Assembly (NCBI GenBank): GCA_022766795.1
Contig: JALEPE010000002.1
Span: forward strand, 1 to 25,630
Length of the DNA stretch: 25,630 nt
Direction: 5' to 3'
Origin: Helicobacter sp.
GTDB lineage: Bacteria > Campylobacterota > Campylobacteria > Campylobacterales > Helicobacteraceae
Both the position numbers and the translations under genes were made by a program. The notes beneath the pieces were generated by a model. That model did not search any database. It worked only from the letters and a program-made list of their open reading frames with translations, and was not told where the DNA came from. Position 1 is the stretch's first letter; each line of letters begins with the position of its first letter. Positions 15,615 through 23,429 of this stretch are shown here, piece after piece.

Positions 15615-15900
15615 TTATTCAAACAACTCACTATGAGAGCCTACATCTACGCATAGAAGCGTTAAAACATAGTCTTTCTTTTGGTAGATAAAGAGTAAAT
15701 CAGACTTAATATGGCATTCCCTACATCCTTGAAACTCACCCTTTAGCTTGTTGTCTCTATATTTGGTTTTTAGCGATTCCTTATTTATCGTATCCTTGGC
15801 AAGTTTTTGGATAAACTCTAACACATTTTCTTTGTCTTTTGCGCTTAGTTTTTTGAAAGATTTTTTAAAATCTTTGGTGCGCTTAAATGGTGTATTTCAT
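15615..15900 (-). pseudogene. YafQ/RelE-family toxin with frameshift five codons after the start
   Basis: Read from ATG at 15900, the gene gives MKYTI and then TAA. If one T of the ATTTAAG at 15888-15882 is skipped, the frame continues as KRTKDFKKSFKKLSAKDKEN and runs open to the stop at 15615, a protein of about 94 residues, normal for a YafQ mRNA interferase. C-terminal hallmarks are intact: KYRDNKLKG, ECHIKSDLLFIY and GSHSELF (His and Asp positions of the YafQ active site kept; the His of the KYRDH motif is Asn). Without the shift, the only in-frame start is a GTG at 15824, which would give a 69-residue fragment lacking the N-terminal helices. The ATG overlaps the frame-shifted antitoxin stop (ATGA), the classic layout. 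Either decayed or recoded. Confidence 0.82.
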
Positions 15901-15940
15901 CGCATTAAATCTGCTTTGAAGCTTTCAAAATCTTTATAGC

Positions 15941-16129
15941 TTACCACATCACCTTTTTTACCTCTTTTATCGCTTTTTTAAGCCTTTTTGTTGCTTTGGG
16001 GCTTAAAGTATAGTCGTATGCTCCGCAAATGGGGCATTCCTCTTGAATATTCAACTTCGGGTTAAACATTTTAAGACTTTCTAAAACTGATAAAATCTTA
16101 GAATCTGCATTCTTTACAATTAAAGTCAT
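15941..16129 (-). CDS. RelB/DinJ-like antitoxin, zero-frame product truncated by a frame change
   Basis: The zero frame encodes 62 residues starting MTLIVKNADSKILSVLESL, with a CPICG motif mid-protein and a basic helix (ATKRLKKAIKEVKK), ending in VMW and TAA. One base back at the A AAA AAG heptamer (15959-15953), the sequence continues as GDVVSYKDFESFKADLMR to a TGA at 15899-15897. This is a plausible toxin-binding C-terminus whose stop overlaps the toxin ATG. The intact antitoxin would be about 79 residues. Good AAAAGGAG site and promoter with a palindrome upstream. The family name is inferred from the partner and layout; the N-terminal sequence itself is not clearly recognisable. The CxxC of CPICG is unusual for RelB proteins. 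Confidence 0.7.
   Translation of the reverse strand: MTLIVKNADSKILSVLESLKMFNPKLNIQEECPICGAYDYTLSPKATKRLKKAIKEVKKVMW
15953..15959 (-). other. A AAA AAG slippery heptamer at the antitoxin frame change
   Basis: In the zero frame the codons are GTA AAA AAG, so the phase of A AAA AAG is exactly that of the E. coli dnaX -1 frameshift signal. A -1 slip reads GGT GAT GTG next and restores the long antitoxin. A purine-rich GAGG lies immediately upstream and a short TTTGAA/TTCAAA hairpin about 30 bases downstream. Neither is at the ideal dnaX distance. Confidence 0.6.
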
Positions 16130-16149
16130 TTTTGCTCCTTTTATTTCGC

Positions 16150-16160
16150 GCTATTATAGC
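16150..16160 (-). promoter_or_regulatory. Toxin-antitoxin promoter -10 embedded in a palindrome
   Basis: On the minus strand TATAAT (16158-16153) lies 23 bases upstream of the antitoxin ATG. It sits inside the perfect palindrome GCTAT-A-ATAGC (16150-16160). Antitoxins of this class commonly repress their own promoter by binding palindromes over the -10, so this is a candidate operator; that role is inferred. The remaining gap to the divergent lipoprotein gene (16161-16256) is AT-rich without a clear motif. Confidence 0.55.
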
Positions 16161-16256
16161 CTAATTTCTTGAATGATTTGCGCTTAAAAAAATGGGCTAA
16201 GAAAGATTAAAGCAGAGAATAGAGAGAATTTTATATTTAATTTTTAAGGGGTGGTT

Positions 16257-16709
16257 TTGGAATTTTTTGGGCGATTTTTTATTTTGTGTTTTGTGTTAGT
16301 ATTTGTTGGGTGTTTTGAGGAGAAAAAAGACACACAAAAGCCAGAAAATGCGGAATCACAAATAATAAAATCTCAAAACAATCAAGACTCTAACCAATCC
16401 AAAGAGGATTTGGAATCCCAAGATTCACCTTTGGATTCGCCCTTACAAAAGGAGTTAAAAAAGAATCTTAAGAGGCATTTGGATTCCTTAAGTAAGGATT
16501 TGCAAGAGAAAAATCTAAACCATTTGCAATTAGAACAAAATATCGGCATACAAAAACATATAGAACATTTTGAGAGTTTGCACGGACGCAAAGATATTCC
16601 TAAAAATAATTCCAAAGAGAGTTTGAGTCAAAAAATACAAAAAGCCTATGAGTTGCAACAAGAAAGAATAGAGGAATTGCGTCAAAAAAATGATGAAATT
16701 AGCAGGTGA
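16257..16709 (+). CDS. Putative lipoprotein with charged, coiled-coil-like body
   Basis: I do not recognise this protein. It starts with a short hydrophobic segment (FFILCFVLVFVGC) ending in a lipobox-like V-G-C, so it is probably a lipoprotein. After the cysteine comes a Gln/Asn/Glu/Ser-rich linker with SQDSPLDSPLQ, then long stretches rich in Lys, Glu, Leu and Gln (KELKKNLKRHLDSL; LQQERIEELRQKN) that look like coiled coil. The TTG at 16257 is preferred (150 residues) because GGGG lies five bases upstream; a GTG at 16251 would overlap that site. It diverges from the toxin-antitoxin module and is followed after 76 bases by pyrH. Probably envelope-attached; function unknown. Confidence 0.65.
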   Translation: MEFFGRFFILCFVLVFVGCFEEKKDTQKPENAESQIIKSQNNQDSNQSKEDLESQDSPLDSPLQKELKKNLKRHLDSLSKDLQEKNLNHLQLEQNIGIQKHIEHFESLHGRKDIPKNNSKESLSQKIQKAYELQQERIEELRQKNDEISR

Positions 16710-16785
16710 GTGTGAAATTTACGCGATTATTAAGTAAGTTTTGATTAAAATTGCGAATTTTGAAACTAAAATTAAGGGCTAGTTT

Positions 16786-17499
16786 ATGGCAAAGCGCGTT
16801 TTGGTTAAGTATTCTGGGGAAGCGTTAGCGGGTGAGAGTGGCTTTGGGATTGAAAGTAAAGTTTTGGACTATTTAGCAAGTGAGCTTAAAACGCTTGTGG
16901 AAGCCGGAATTGAAGTAGGAATCGTGATTGGCGGTGGGAACTTCGTGCGCGGTGTGAGTGCGTCCAAGGGGGGTTTGATTCGCCGCACAAGTGGAGATTA
17001 TATGGGAATGCTTGCCACGGTGATTAATGGTGTGGCAATGCAAGAAGCGTTGGAATATTATGGTTTAGATGTGCGTGTGCAAAGTGCGTTGGAGATTAAA
17101 GAAGTGTGTGAAAGTTATATTAATCGCCGCGCGATTCGGCATTTAGAAAAAGGGCGCGTGGTGATTTTTGTTGCCGGAACCGGGAATCCGTTTTTTACCA
17201 CAGATACGGCGGCAACTCTACGCGCGGTGGAGATTGGCGCAGAGATGATTATTAAAGCTACAAAAGTGGATGGCGTGTATGATAAAGATCCTGCGAAGTT
17301 TAGCGATGCGGTAATGTTACAACAAATCGGCTACGAACAAGCCTTAAAAGATAATATTAAGGTAATGGACGACACAGCAATAGCACTTGCAAAAGATAAT
17401 TCCTTGCCGATTGTGGTTTGCAATATGTTGCGTGAGGGGAATTTGCTTAAGATTATACAAGGCGAGTCTAGCGCAGTGTATTCTAGGGTATCTAATTAA
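16786..17499 (+). CDS. pyrH: UMP kinase (PyrH)
   Basis: Phosphorylates UMP to UDP; bacterial enzymes are hexamers of the amino-acid-kinase fold, activated by GTP and inhibited by UTP. The 237 residues are the usual length. Signatures seen: VLVKYSGEALAG (phosphate-binding, residues 5-16), GIVIGGGNFVRG, RRTSGDYMGMLATVING, VAGTGNPFFTTDTAATLRA, and KATKVDGVYDKDPAKF, then VMDDTAIALAKDNSLPIVV. It is the first gene of a run with rpoZ, spoT and tyrS that I recall in the same order in H. pylori. No strong promoter was identified in the 76 bases before it. Confidence 0.97.
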   Translation: MAKRVLVKYSGEALAGESGFGIESKVLDYLASELKTLVEAGIEVGIVIGGGNFVRGVSASKGGLIRRTSGDYMGMLATVINGVAMQEALEYYGLDVRVQSALEIKEVCESYINRRAIRHLEKGRVVIFVAGTGNPFFTTDTAATLRAVEIGAEMIIKATKVDGVYDKDPAKFSDAVMLQQIGYEQALKDNIKVMDDTAIALAKDNSLPIVVCNMLREGNLLKIIQGESSAVYSRVSN

Positions 17500-17513
17500 A
17501 ATAAAGGAAAAAA

Positions 17514-17732
17514 ATGAGAGTAGAAGAAATTGCTTCCAAAGCATTAGAAAAAGTCAATGGCGATAGATATTTGCTATCCAATATTTTGTTTGCAAGAATT
17601 GATGAATTAAGTCGGGGTGCAGCACCGCTTGTCAAAAAAGATATTAAAAGAGACAAACTCTCGGATATTGCTTTGCTTGAAGTAGCAGAAGGCAAAATTG
17701 GCTTAGAAAAGATAGAAGATACACAAAATTAA
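17514..17732 (+). CDS. rpoZ: RNA polymerase omega subunit (RpoZ)
   Basis: Omega helps fold and stabilise the beta' subunit and, in many bacteria, contributes to ppGpp binding. The 72 residues match the family. They begin MRVEEIASKALEKVNGDRYLLSNILFARIDELSRGAAPLV, as two adjoining stretches that match the conserved omega helices; the segment RGAAPLV is typical. It lies 14 bases after pyrH with AAAGGAAA upstream, and 19 bases before spoT, the usual rpoZ-spoT pairing. Confidence 0.92.
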   Translation: MRVEEIASKALEKVNGDRYLLSNILFARIDELSRGAAPLVKKDIKRDKLSDIALLEVAEGKIGLEKIEDTQN

Positions 17733-17751
17733 CATACATCAAGGTTAAGGT

Positions 17752-19902
17752 TTGAAGTTTTTAGAAGAAGTTGCGGAAATTAAATCGCCAAAGGCAGCAA
17801 CAGAATTATTGTATTCTTTGGTGGAAGTTACTCCAAATGTTCAAAATGCCATTGCATTTGCAACAGAAGCGCACAAGAGTCAAAAGCGCAAGAGTGGAGA
17901 GCCTTATATCGTGCATCCCTTGCTTGTAGCGTGTATTGTAGCGTATTTTGGTGGTGATGAGGTGATGGTGTGTGCAGCACTAATGCACGATGTTGTGGAG
18001 GATACAGAATATACGCTAGAGGATGTTCGGCGCGATTATGGCGAGGATATTGCGTCTTTGGTAGATGGATTAACCAAAATTGTCGCCATACGCGCAGAGG
18101 AATTACCCGCTTCACATTCCAATGAAAAGCTTGTTGTGGCGGCTTTAAGCTTCCGTAAAATGCTAATTACTTCCGTGAAAGATGTGCGTGTGCTTGTCGT
18201 CAAGCTTTGCGATAGATTGCATAATATGCTAACACTTGGCGCATTGCCACCCAATAAACAAAGGAGAATCTCGGAAGAAACTCTCGTTGTTTATGCCCCT
18301 ATTGCGCATAGACTTGGAATCTCCTCTTTGAAAAATGAGCTAGAGGATAGAAGTTTTTATTATATTTTTCCACAAGAGTATCGCAGGATAGAGGATTATT
18401 TTTTAAGCCATAAGCAAACGATTCAGTTAAAGCTCAATGCCTTTATTCAAAAGATAAGAAAAAGTCTTGAGCAAGAGGGTGTGCCAGAGGGGGAATTTAG
18501 CATTGCAAGTCGGATTAAGCGGCATTATTCCATTTATCTTAAAATGCAGCGCAAAGGAATCTCTATTGATGAGGTGCTAGATTTACTTGCAATCCGTGTG
18601 ATTGTGAAAACACCTTTGGATTGCTATAAAATCTTAGGGATTCTGCATTTGAGATTTAAGCCCATTATGTCGCGCTTTAAAGATTATATTGCATTGCCTA
18701 AAGAAAATGGTTACCAAACCATTCATAGCACCCTCTTTGATGATTCCGCTATTTTTGAAGTGCAAATCCGCACAGAGGATATGCACAGAAGTGCAGAATA
18801 TGGAATCGCGGCGCATTGGAAATACAAAACCGGTGGCAATAGCACGGGACCTAGCCTTGATTGGCTGAATAAATTGCAATTCCAAAACAACTCCATTGAG
18901 GAATTTTATGAGCTTGTAAAAAACGACTTGTATCGTGAAGATATTGTAGTGTTTTCGCCTGATGGGGATAATTATTCCTTGCCTATTGGTGCAGTAGTGC
19001 TTGACTTTGCCTATGCGGTGCATACAGATATTGGGGATTGTGCAAAGGAAGCTTATGTTAATAACCAAAAAACTTCGCTTTTAACAACGCTTAAAAGCGG
19101 AGATATTGTAAAAATCATTACCGCAAAAGACACGATTCTACGCTGTTCTTGGATTGATGCAGTCAAAACTTCTCGTGCAAAAAGTCAAATTAGAATGAAT
19201 TGCGCGGCGCGGATTAAAGAGATTGAGCGCAAAAGCGCAATTAATATCATCGCAACTATTTTTGGCAAAAGCGCAGAAGAAATTGAAGCCTATGTGGTGA
19301 AAAATAATTTGGAGGACAGCATTTATCGTGCGACAACAGATGTGAGTTATCTTAAAGATGTTAAGAATCGCATTAAGAATTTCTATAAACAAAATGCAGG
19401 TTTAATAGAGCAGATTAAAATTAGAATCCTAAAGCTAAAAGAACTGCATTTTGATAATTTGGTGATTGAAACCAACCATACTATTAATCAAGCGGTGTTT
19501 GATTATTGTTGCCACCCGAAATTTGGGGATTCCATTATTGCGTTTAAGAGCGGTTCAAAAGCTTTTGTGCATCATAAGCTTTGTGAGCGAGCGTATTTGG
19601 AGATTCAAAAAGGCGTTAAAATGCTTTATGTGGATTGGCTAGAGGATAAATTACAAGCCTATAAACTCATCGTTGCATTAGAGAATCAAAAGGGTGTATT
19701 GGCAAATTTCTTGAGCTTTTTGGCAAAGCACGATATTAATGTTTTAGGCGTGGAGCTAGGTTCTCAAAAAAGCACTTACGCAACGCATTGTGAATTGCGT
19801 TTTGAATCTAGCATTGCAGACATTAAAGAGATTAAAAATTTATTGGGCAGTAATTATAAAATTATTGAAGTGCAGGCATTAAAAGATGCTTATGCAAATT
19901 AA
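17752..19902 (+). CDS. spoT: Bifunctional (p)ppGpp synthetase/hydrolase (SpoT/Rel)
   Basis: Makes and degrades the stringent-response alarmone; in Helicobacter it is the sole long RSH enzyme. The 716 residues show the full order. HD hydrolase: His55, then ALMHDVVEDTEY with His79-Asp80 and Glu83-Asp84. Synthetase: YIALPKENGYQTIHST and EVQIRTEDMHRSAEYGIAAHWKYK (two adjoining motifs). TGS: VVFSPDGDNYSLPIGAVVLD with YAVHTDIGD. Helical and conserved-cysteine-like region: FDYCCHPKFGD. C-terminal ACT: LIVALENQKGVLANFLSFL. The start is TTG at 17752, with AAGG just upstream; no nearby in-frame ATG. Both catalytic halves look intact, unlike RelA. In operon with rpoZ and tyrS (nine bases). Confidence 0.96.
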   Translation: MKFLEEVAEIKSPKAATELLYSLVEVTPNVQNAIAFATEAHKSQKRKSGEPYIVHPLLVACIVAYFGGDEVMVCAALMHDVVEDTEYTLEDVRRDYGEDIASLVDGLTKIVAIRAEELPASHSNEKLVVAALSFRKMLITSVKDVRVLVVKLCDRLHNMLTLGALPPNKQRRISEETLVVYAPIAHRLGISSLKNELEDRSFYYIFPQEYRRIEDYFLSHKQTIQLKLNAFIQKIRKSLEQEGVPEGEFSIASRIKRHYSIYLKMQRKGISIDEVLDLLAIRVIVKTPLDCYKILGILHLRFKPIMSRFKDYIALPKENGYQTIHSTLFDDSAIFEVQIRTEDMHRSAEYGIAAHWKYKTGGNSTGPSLDWLNKLQFQNNSIEEFYELVKNDLYREDIVVFSPDGDNYSLPIGAVVLDFAYAVHTDIGDCAKEAYVNNQKTSLLTTLKSGDIVKIITAKDTILRCSWIDAVKTSRAKSQIRMNCAARIKEIERKSAINIIATIFGKSAEEIEAYVVKNNLEDSIYRATTDVSYLKDVKNRIKNFYKQNAGLIEQIKIRILKLKELHFDNLVIETNHTINQAVFDYCCHPKFGDSIIAFKSGSKAFVHHKLCERAYLEIQKGVKMLYVDWLEDKLQAYKLIVALENQKGVLANFLSFLAKHDINVLGVELGSQKSTYATHCELRFESSIADIKEIKNLLGSNYKIIEVQALKDAYAN

Positions 19903-19911
19903 AGGAAAGAG

Positions 19912-21126
19912 ATGAGTGTAGAATCGCAAATCAATACGGCTTTAGAGGAAATTAAACGCGGCACACAAGAGATTATTGGGTTTGAATACATTAAGGATTT
20001 GGTGAGCGCGTATTTTAAAGAGGGCAAAACTTTTAGTGTGAAGGCGGGATTTGACCCTACTGCTCCGGATTTGCATTTGGGGCATACGGTGCTTTTACAA
20101 AAACTTGCAACCTTTCAAAAATATGGTGCAAAAGTTTATTTTCTCATTGGCGATTTTACAGGAATGATTGGCGACCCAAGTGGCAAGAGCGAAACAAGGA
20201 AGCCTTTAAGTAAAGAGCAGGTGTTGGCAAATGCAAAAACTTATGAGGAGCAGGTGTATAAGGTGCTTGATTCCTCTAAAATGGAGATTGTGTTTAACTC
20301 TAGTTGGCTAGATTCTCTAGGAACGCGCGGAATGATTGAATTAGCGGCGAAATTTTCAGTGGCTAGAATGCTAGAGAGAGACGATTTTGAAAAGCGGTTC
20401 AAAGCACAGAATCCCATTAGTATCGTAGAGTTTTTTTACCCGCTTTTGCAAGGTTATGATTCCGTGGCGTTGAAGTGCGATATTGAATTTGGTGGCACAG
20501 ACCAGAAATTTAATTTGTTAATGGGACGCCATTTGCAGCGAGCTTATGGGCTAGATAAGGAACAATCTGTTGTAATGGTGCCATTGCTAGAGGGCTTAGA
20601 TGGTGTGCATAAAATGAGCAAGAGCTTGGGGAATTATGTCGGAATCACACAAGAGCCAAAGGAAATGTTTGGGAGGCTTTTAAGTATTTCAGATTCTTTA
20701 ATGTGGCGGTATTATGAGTTGCTTAGTTCTAAAAGTTTGCAAGAAATTGAATCTTTAAAACAAGGTGTGGCAGAGGGCAGTTTGCACCCAAAAGCTATAA
20801 AAGAGGATTTAGCAGTAGAAATTATCACGCGTTATTACGATAGGGATTCCGCGCTCCACGCAAAAGAGGAATTTGCAAAAGTGTTTGTGAAAGAGGAATT
20901 GCCAAGTGATATGCAAACTTTTGAGAAGCCGCAAGGTATTTGGATTGCGCAATTAGCACAAGAATGCGGATTGTGTAGTTCTAATTCGGAAAGCTTACGC
21001 GCAATTAAGCAAGGCGCAATGAAACTAAATAGCCAAAAGGTAGAGGATTCTAAGTTGAATCTGCAAGAAGGAGAATATGTCTTGCAGGTTGGGAAGCGCA
21101 AGTTTGCAAAAGTGATTATTAAATAA
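19912..21126 (+). CDS. tyrS: Tyrosyl-tRNA synthetase (TyrS)
   Basis: A class I synthetase charging tRNA-Tyr. The 404 residues match the bacterial form. The HIGH motif is HLGH at 55-58 within KAGFDPTAPDLHLGH, the KMSKS motif is at 234-238 (HKMSKSLGN), and GDFTGMIGDPSGKSETRK and GGTDQKFNLLMGRHLQ lie between. The C-terminal S4-like RNA-binding domain (about 340-404) ends EGEYVLQVGKRKFAKVII. AAAGGAAAGAG precedes the ATG, nine bases after spoT. Confidence 0.97.
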   Translation: MSVESQINTALEEIKRGTQEIIGFEYIKDLVSAYFKEGKTFSVKAGFDPTAPDLHLGHTVLLQKLATFQKYGAKVYFLIGDFTGMIGDPSGKSETRKPLSKEQVLANAKTYEEQVYKVLDSSKMEIVFNSSWLDSLGTRGMIELAAKFSVARMLERDDFEKRFKAQNPISIVEFFYPLLQGYDSVALKCDIEFGGTDQKFNLLMGRHLQRAYGLDKEQSVVMVPLLEGLDGVHKMSKSLGNYVGITQEPKEMFGRLLSISDSLMWRYYELLSSKSLQEIESLKQGVAEGSLHPKAIKEDLAVEIITRYYDRDSALHAKEEFAKVFVKEELPSDMQTFEKPQGIWIAQLAQECGLCSSNSESLRAIKQGAMKLNSQKVEDSKLNLQEGEYVLQVGKRKFAKVIIK

Positions 21127-21135
21127 AGGAAATCT

Positions 21136-22224
21136 ATGCCAAATACGACACTAAAGCCTCTTAAAATCGGTAAATACACGATTCCAATTCCTATTTTTCA
21201 AGGCGGAATGGGAGTAGGTATTAGTTGGGATAATCTAGCGGGGAGTGTTTCAAAAACGGGGGCTATGGGGATTATCTCTTGTGTTGGAACGGGGTATTAC
21301 CAAAAAAGTGCATTTGTGCAAAAGGCAGTGAAAAGCCGCCCTTTTGATACGATTAATTTTTATTCCCGCGAAGCCTTGTTTGAGATTTTTAAGAATGCGC
21401 GTAAAATTTGTGGAGAGAATCCGCTAGGTGCAAATATCCTTTATGCAATTAATGAATACGGACGCGTGGTGCGGGACGCTTGTGAGGCGGGGGCAAATAT
21501 GATTATCACGGGTGCGGGATTGCCGACAAATATGCCAGAATTTACAAGTAATTTTCCCAATATTGCGCTCATTCCTATTGTATCGTCCGCAAAAGCCTTA
21601 AAGATTCTTTGTAAGCGGTGGGAGGGACGTTATAAAAAAATCCCTGATGCAGTGATTGTGGAGGGACCGCTTAGTGGAGGACATCAAGGGGTGAGTTATG
21701 AGGATTGTTTCAAGCCAGAATATCAGTTAGAAGTGATTGTGCCTGAAGTGATAGAGGAGGGCAAGAAATGGGGAGAGATTCCCGTGATTGCTGCAGGTGG
21801 AATTTGGGATAGAAAAGATATTGACAGAATGCTAGAGTTGGGTGCGAACGGAGTGCAAATGGGAACGCGATTCTTAGGTGCGAGGGAGTGCGATGCACAA
21901 TACTATAACATTCTAATGCCAAACGTCACAAAAGAGGACATTGAGTTGATTAAATCTCCTGTGGGTTATCCTGCGCGCGCGGTTGTTACGGGTGTCATTA
22001 AGGGTTTAAGAGAGGGTAAGCCCTCTAGGGTGGCTTGTGTGAGTAATTGTGTTGCACCTTGCCATAGGGGAGAGGAAGCAAAAAAGGTGGGATATTGTAT
22101 CGCCGATGGTTTGGGAGATGGCTATTTAGGCGATCCCATTAATGGATTATATTTTACCGGCGCAAATGGTTATCGGATTGAGAAAATCCAAAGTGTGCAA
22201 GAAATTATTGATGAATTAAGGTAA
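21136..22224 (+). CDS. Nitronate monooxygenase family flavoprotein (FMN TIM barrel)
   Basis: A member of the 2-nitropropane dioxygenase/FabK-like family: an FMN-dependent TIM barrel oxidising alkyl nitronates or reducing enoyl thioesters. The 362 residues show IFQGGMGVGISWDNLAG near the N-terminus, MGIISCVGTG, GANMIITGAGLP, VIVEGPLSGGHQG (histidine of the family active site), IPVIAAGGIWD and GANGVQMGTRFLG. A C-terminal cysteine cluster (Cys301, Cys305, Cys309, Cys321 in CVSNCVAPC and GYC) may hold a metal site. It lies between tyrS and amiA, as I recall in H. pylori. I cannot tell a nitronate from an enoyl-reductase substrate; the position in this housekeeping operon suggests a conserved role. 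Confidence 0.85.
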   Translation: MPNTTLKPLKIGKYTIPIPIFQGGMGVGISWDNLAGSVSKTGAMGIISCVGTGYYQKSAFVQKAVKSRPFDTINFYSREALFEIFKNARKICGENPLGANILYAINEYGRVVRDACEAGANMIITGAGLPTNMPEFTSNFPNIALIPIVSSAKALKILCKRWEGRYKKIPDAVIVEGPLSGGHQGVSYEDCFKPEYQLEVIVPEVIEEGKKWGEIPVIAAGGIWDRKDIDRMLELGANGVQMGTRFLGARECDAQYYNILMPNVTKEDIELIKSPVGYPARAVVTGVIKGLREGKPSRVACVSNCVAPCHRGEEAKKVGYCIADGLGDGYLGDPINGLYFTGANGYRIEKIQSVQEIIDELR

Positions 22225-22226
22225 CA

Positions 22227-23420
22227 ATGCGCCTTTTACTTGCATTATGCTTGCTAACTTCTTGGTTGTTTGCGGAGTTAAAAATTACTGCTGTGAAACA
22301 ACTAGAGAATGGGATCATATTGAGTTTTAACGAAGGGGTTAAAACAGATATATTTGAGCCTTTTGTATTAAAGAGCAATAATGCAACGCGCTATGTATAT
22401 GATATTAAAGCAGAGTTAGCAGGTAGTGCTAAGGTGTTTGATTTTCAAGATGATGTGAGTATTAGAATCGCACAAAACTCTAAAGACAAGGTGCGCTTAG
22501 TATTTTCTAGTCCCAAACAGGTTCAAATCGATTTAAATGTGAATCAAAAGCAAGCAAGCTTTAGAATACCAAACTTAAAAATACAGAATAATAGCATTTC
22601 CATTGCAGCTTTATTTGATGAAAGAAATACAAAAAGTGGAGATTCTACTAAAATACAGCAAAAACCAGCGACTTCTAAAGAATCCAATTTTAATCCAAAA
22701 ACAACGCAAAATCTCAAAAAGAATACAACTAAAACTACGAGTGCTAGAGGAAAAGTGATTGTGATTGACCCGGGACACGGGGGTAAAGATTGTGGTGCAA
22801 TGGGTGTGGATAGGGTATGTGAGAAGCATATTGTATTAAAGGTTGGTAAATATTTAAATGATGAACTAAAAAAACGCGGGTATAAAGTGTATATGACAAG
22901 ACAAAAGGATATTTTTATCGGTTTGCGTCAAAGAACAAGTTTTGCAAATAATAAAAATGCTGATTTGTTTATTTCAATCCACGCAAATGCGATTGCAGAG
23001 AATAAAGCAAAATTTGAGGGTGTTGAGAGTTATTTTCTATCCACAGCAAGGAGTGAAAGGGCTAAAAAAGTTGCTGCGTTGGAAAATAAAGACGATACAG
23101 AAGTGATGAATTATTTTTCCAAGCAATCTTTTTTAAATACCTTAAATACGCAGAGGATTGTAGCTTCTAATCGTTTGGCTATTGATGTGCAATATGGTAT
23201 GTTGCAGTCTTTGCGTAAAAAGCAAAAAGTTGTTGATGGGGGTGTGCGCGAAGGTCCCTTTTGGGTGCTTGTAGGCGCAGTAATGCCCTCCGTGCTTTTA
23301 GAAATTGGCTATATTACGCATCCAAAAGAGGGTAAGAGTCTCAATCAAACCCATTATCAAAAAGCCCTTGCGTTAGGCATTGCTGATGGCATTGATGGCT
23401 ATTTTCAAAAAAATCCCTAA
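22227..23420 (+). CDS. amiA: N-acetylmuramoyl-L-alanine amidase (AmiA)
   Basis: A periplasmic zinc amidase cleaving peptide stems from peptidoglycan; in H. pylori it affects daughter-cell separation and coccoid conversion. The 397 residues begin with a signal peptide (LLLALCLLTSWLFAEL). Residues about 20-115 are a beta-rich AMIN-like domain. A Lys/Thr/Asn/Ser-rich linker spans about 125-175. The Amidase_3 domain runs from 176: zinc ligands His184 (DPGHGG), Glu199 and His252 (SIHAN), and catalytic Glu359 in LLEIGY. The ATG is two bases after the preceding stop, so it is translationally linked. A membrane protein gene follows after nine bases. Confidence 0.94.
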   Translation: MRLLLALCLLTSWLFAELKITAVKQLENGIILSFNEGVKTDIFEPFVLKSNNATRYVYDIKAELAGSAKVFDFQDDVSIRIAQNSKDKVRLVFSSPKQVQIDLNVNQKQASFRIPNLKIQNNSISIAALFDERNTKSGDSTKIQQKPATSKESNFNPKTTQNLKKNTTKTTSARGKVIVIDPGHGGKDCGAMGVDRVCEKHIVLKVGKYLNDELKKRGYKVYMTRQKDIFIGLRQRTSFANNKNADLFISIHANAIAENKAKFEGVESYFLSTARSERAKKVAALENKDDTEVMNYFSKQSFLNTLNTQRIVASNRLAIDVQYGMLQSLRKKQKVVDGGVREGPFWVLVGAVMPSVLLEIGYITHPKEGKSLNQTHYQKALALGIADGIDGYFQKNP

Positions 23421-23429
23421 AGGTTAAGT

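Noticed and set aside
15615..15824. Intact 69-residue toxin starting at the internal GTG
   Set aside because: It would lack the N-terminal helices that are clearly encoded just upstream in the same frame, and no ribosome site fits the GTG; a frame-shifted full gene from 15900 explains the sequence better.
18634..19068. 144-codon open frame on the minus strand
   Set aside because: Lies entirely inside spoT, whose TGS and synthetase motifs are conserved there; its predicted protein is Cys/His/Ile-rich and has no ribosome site.
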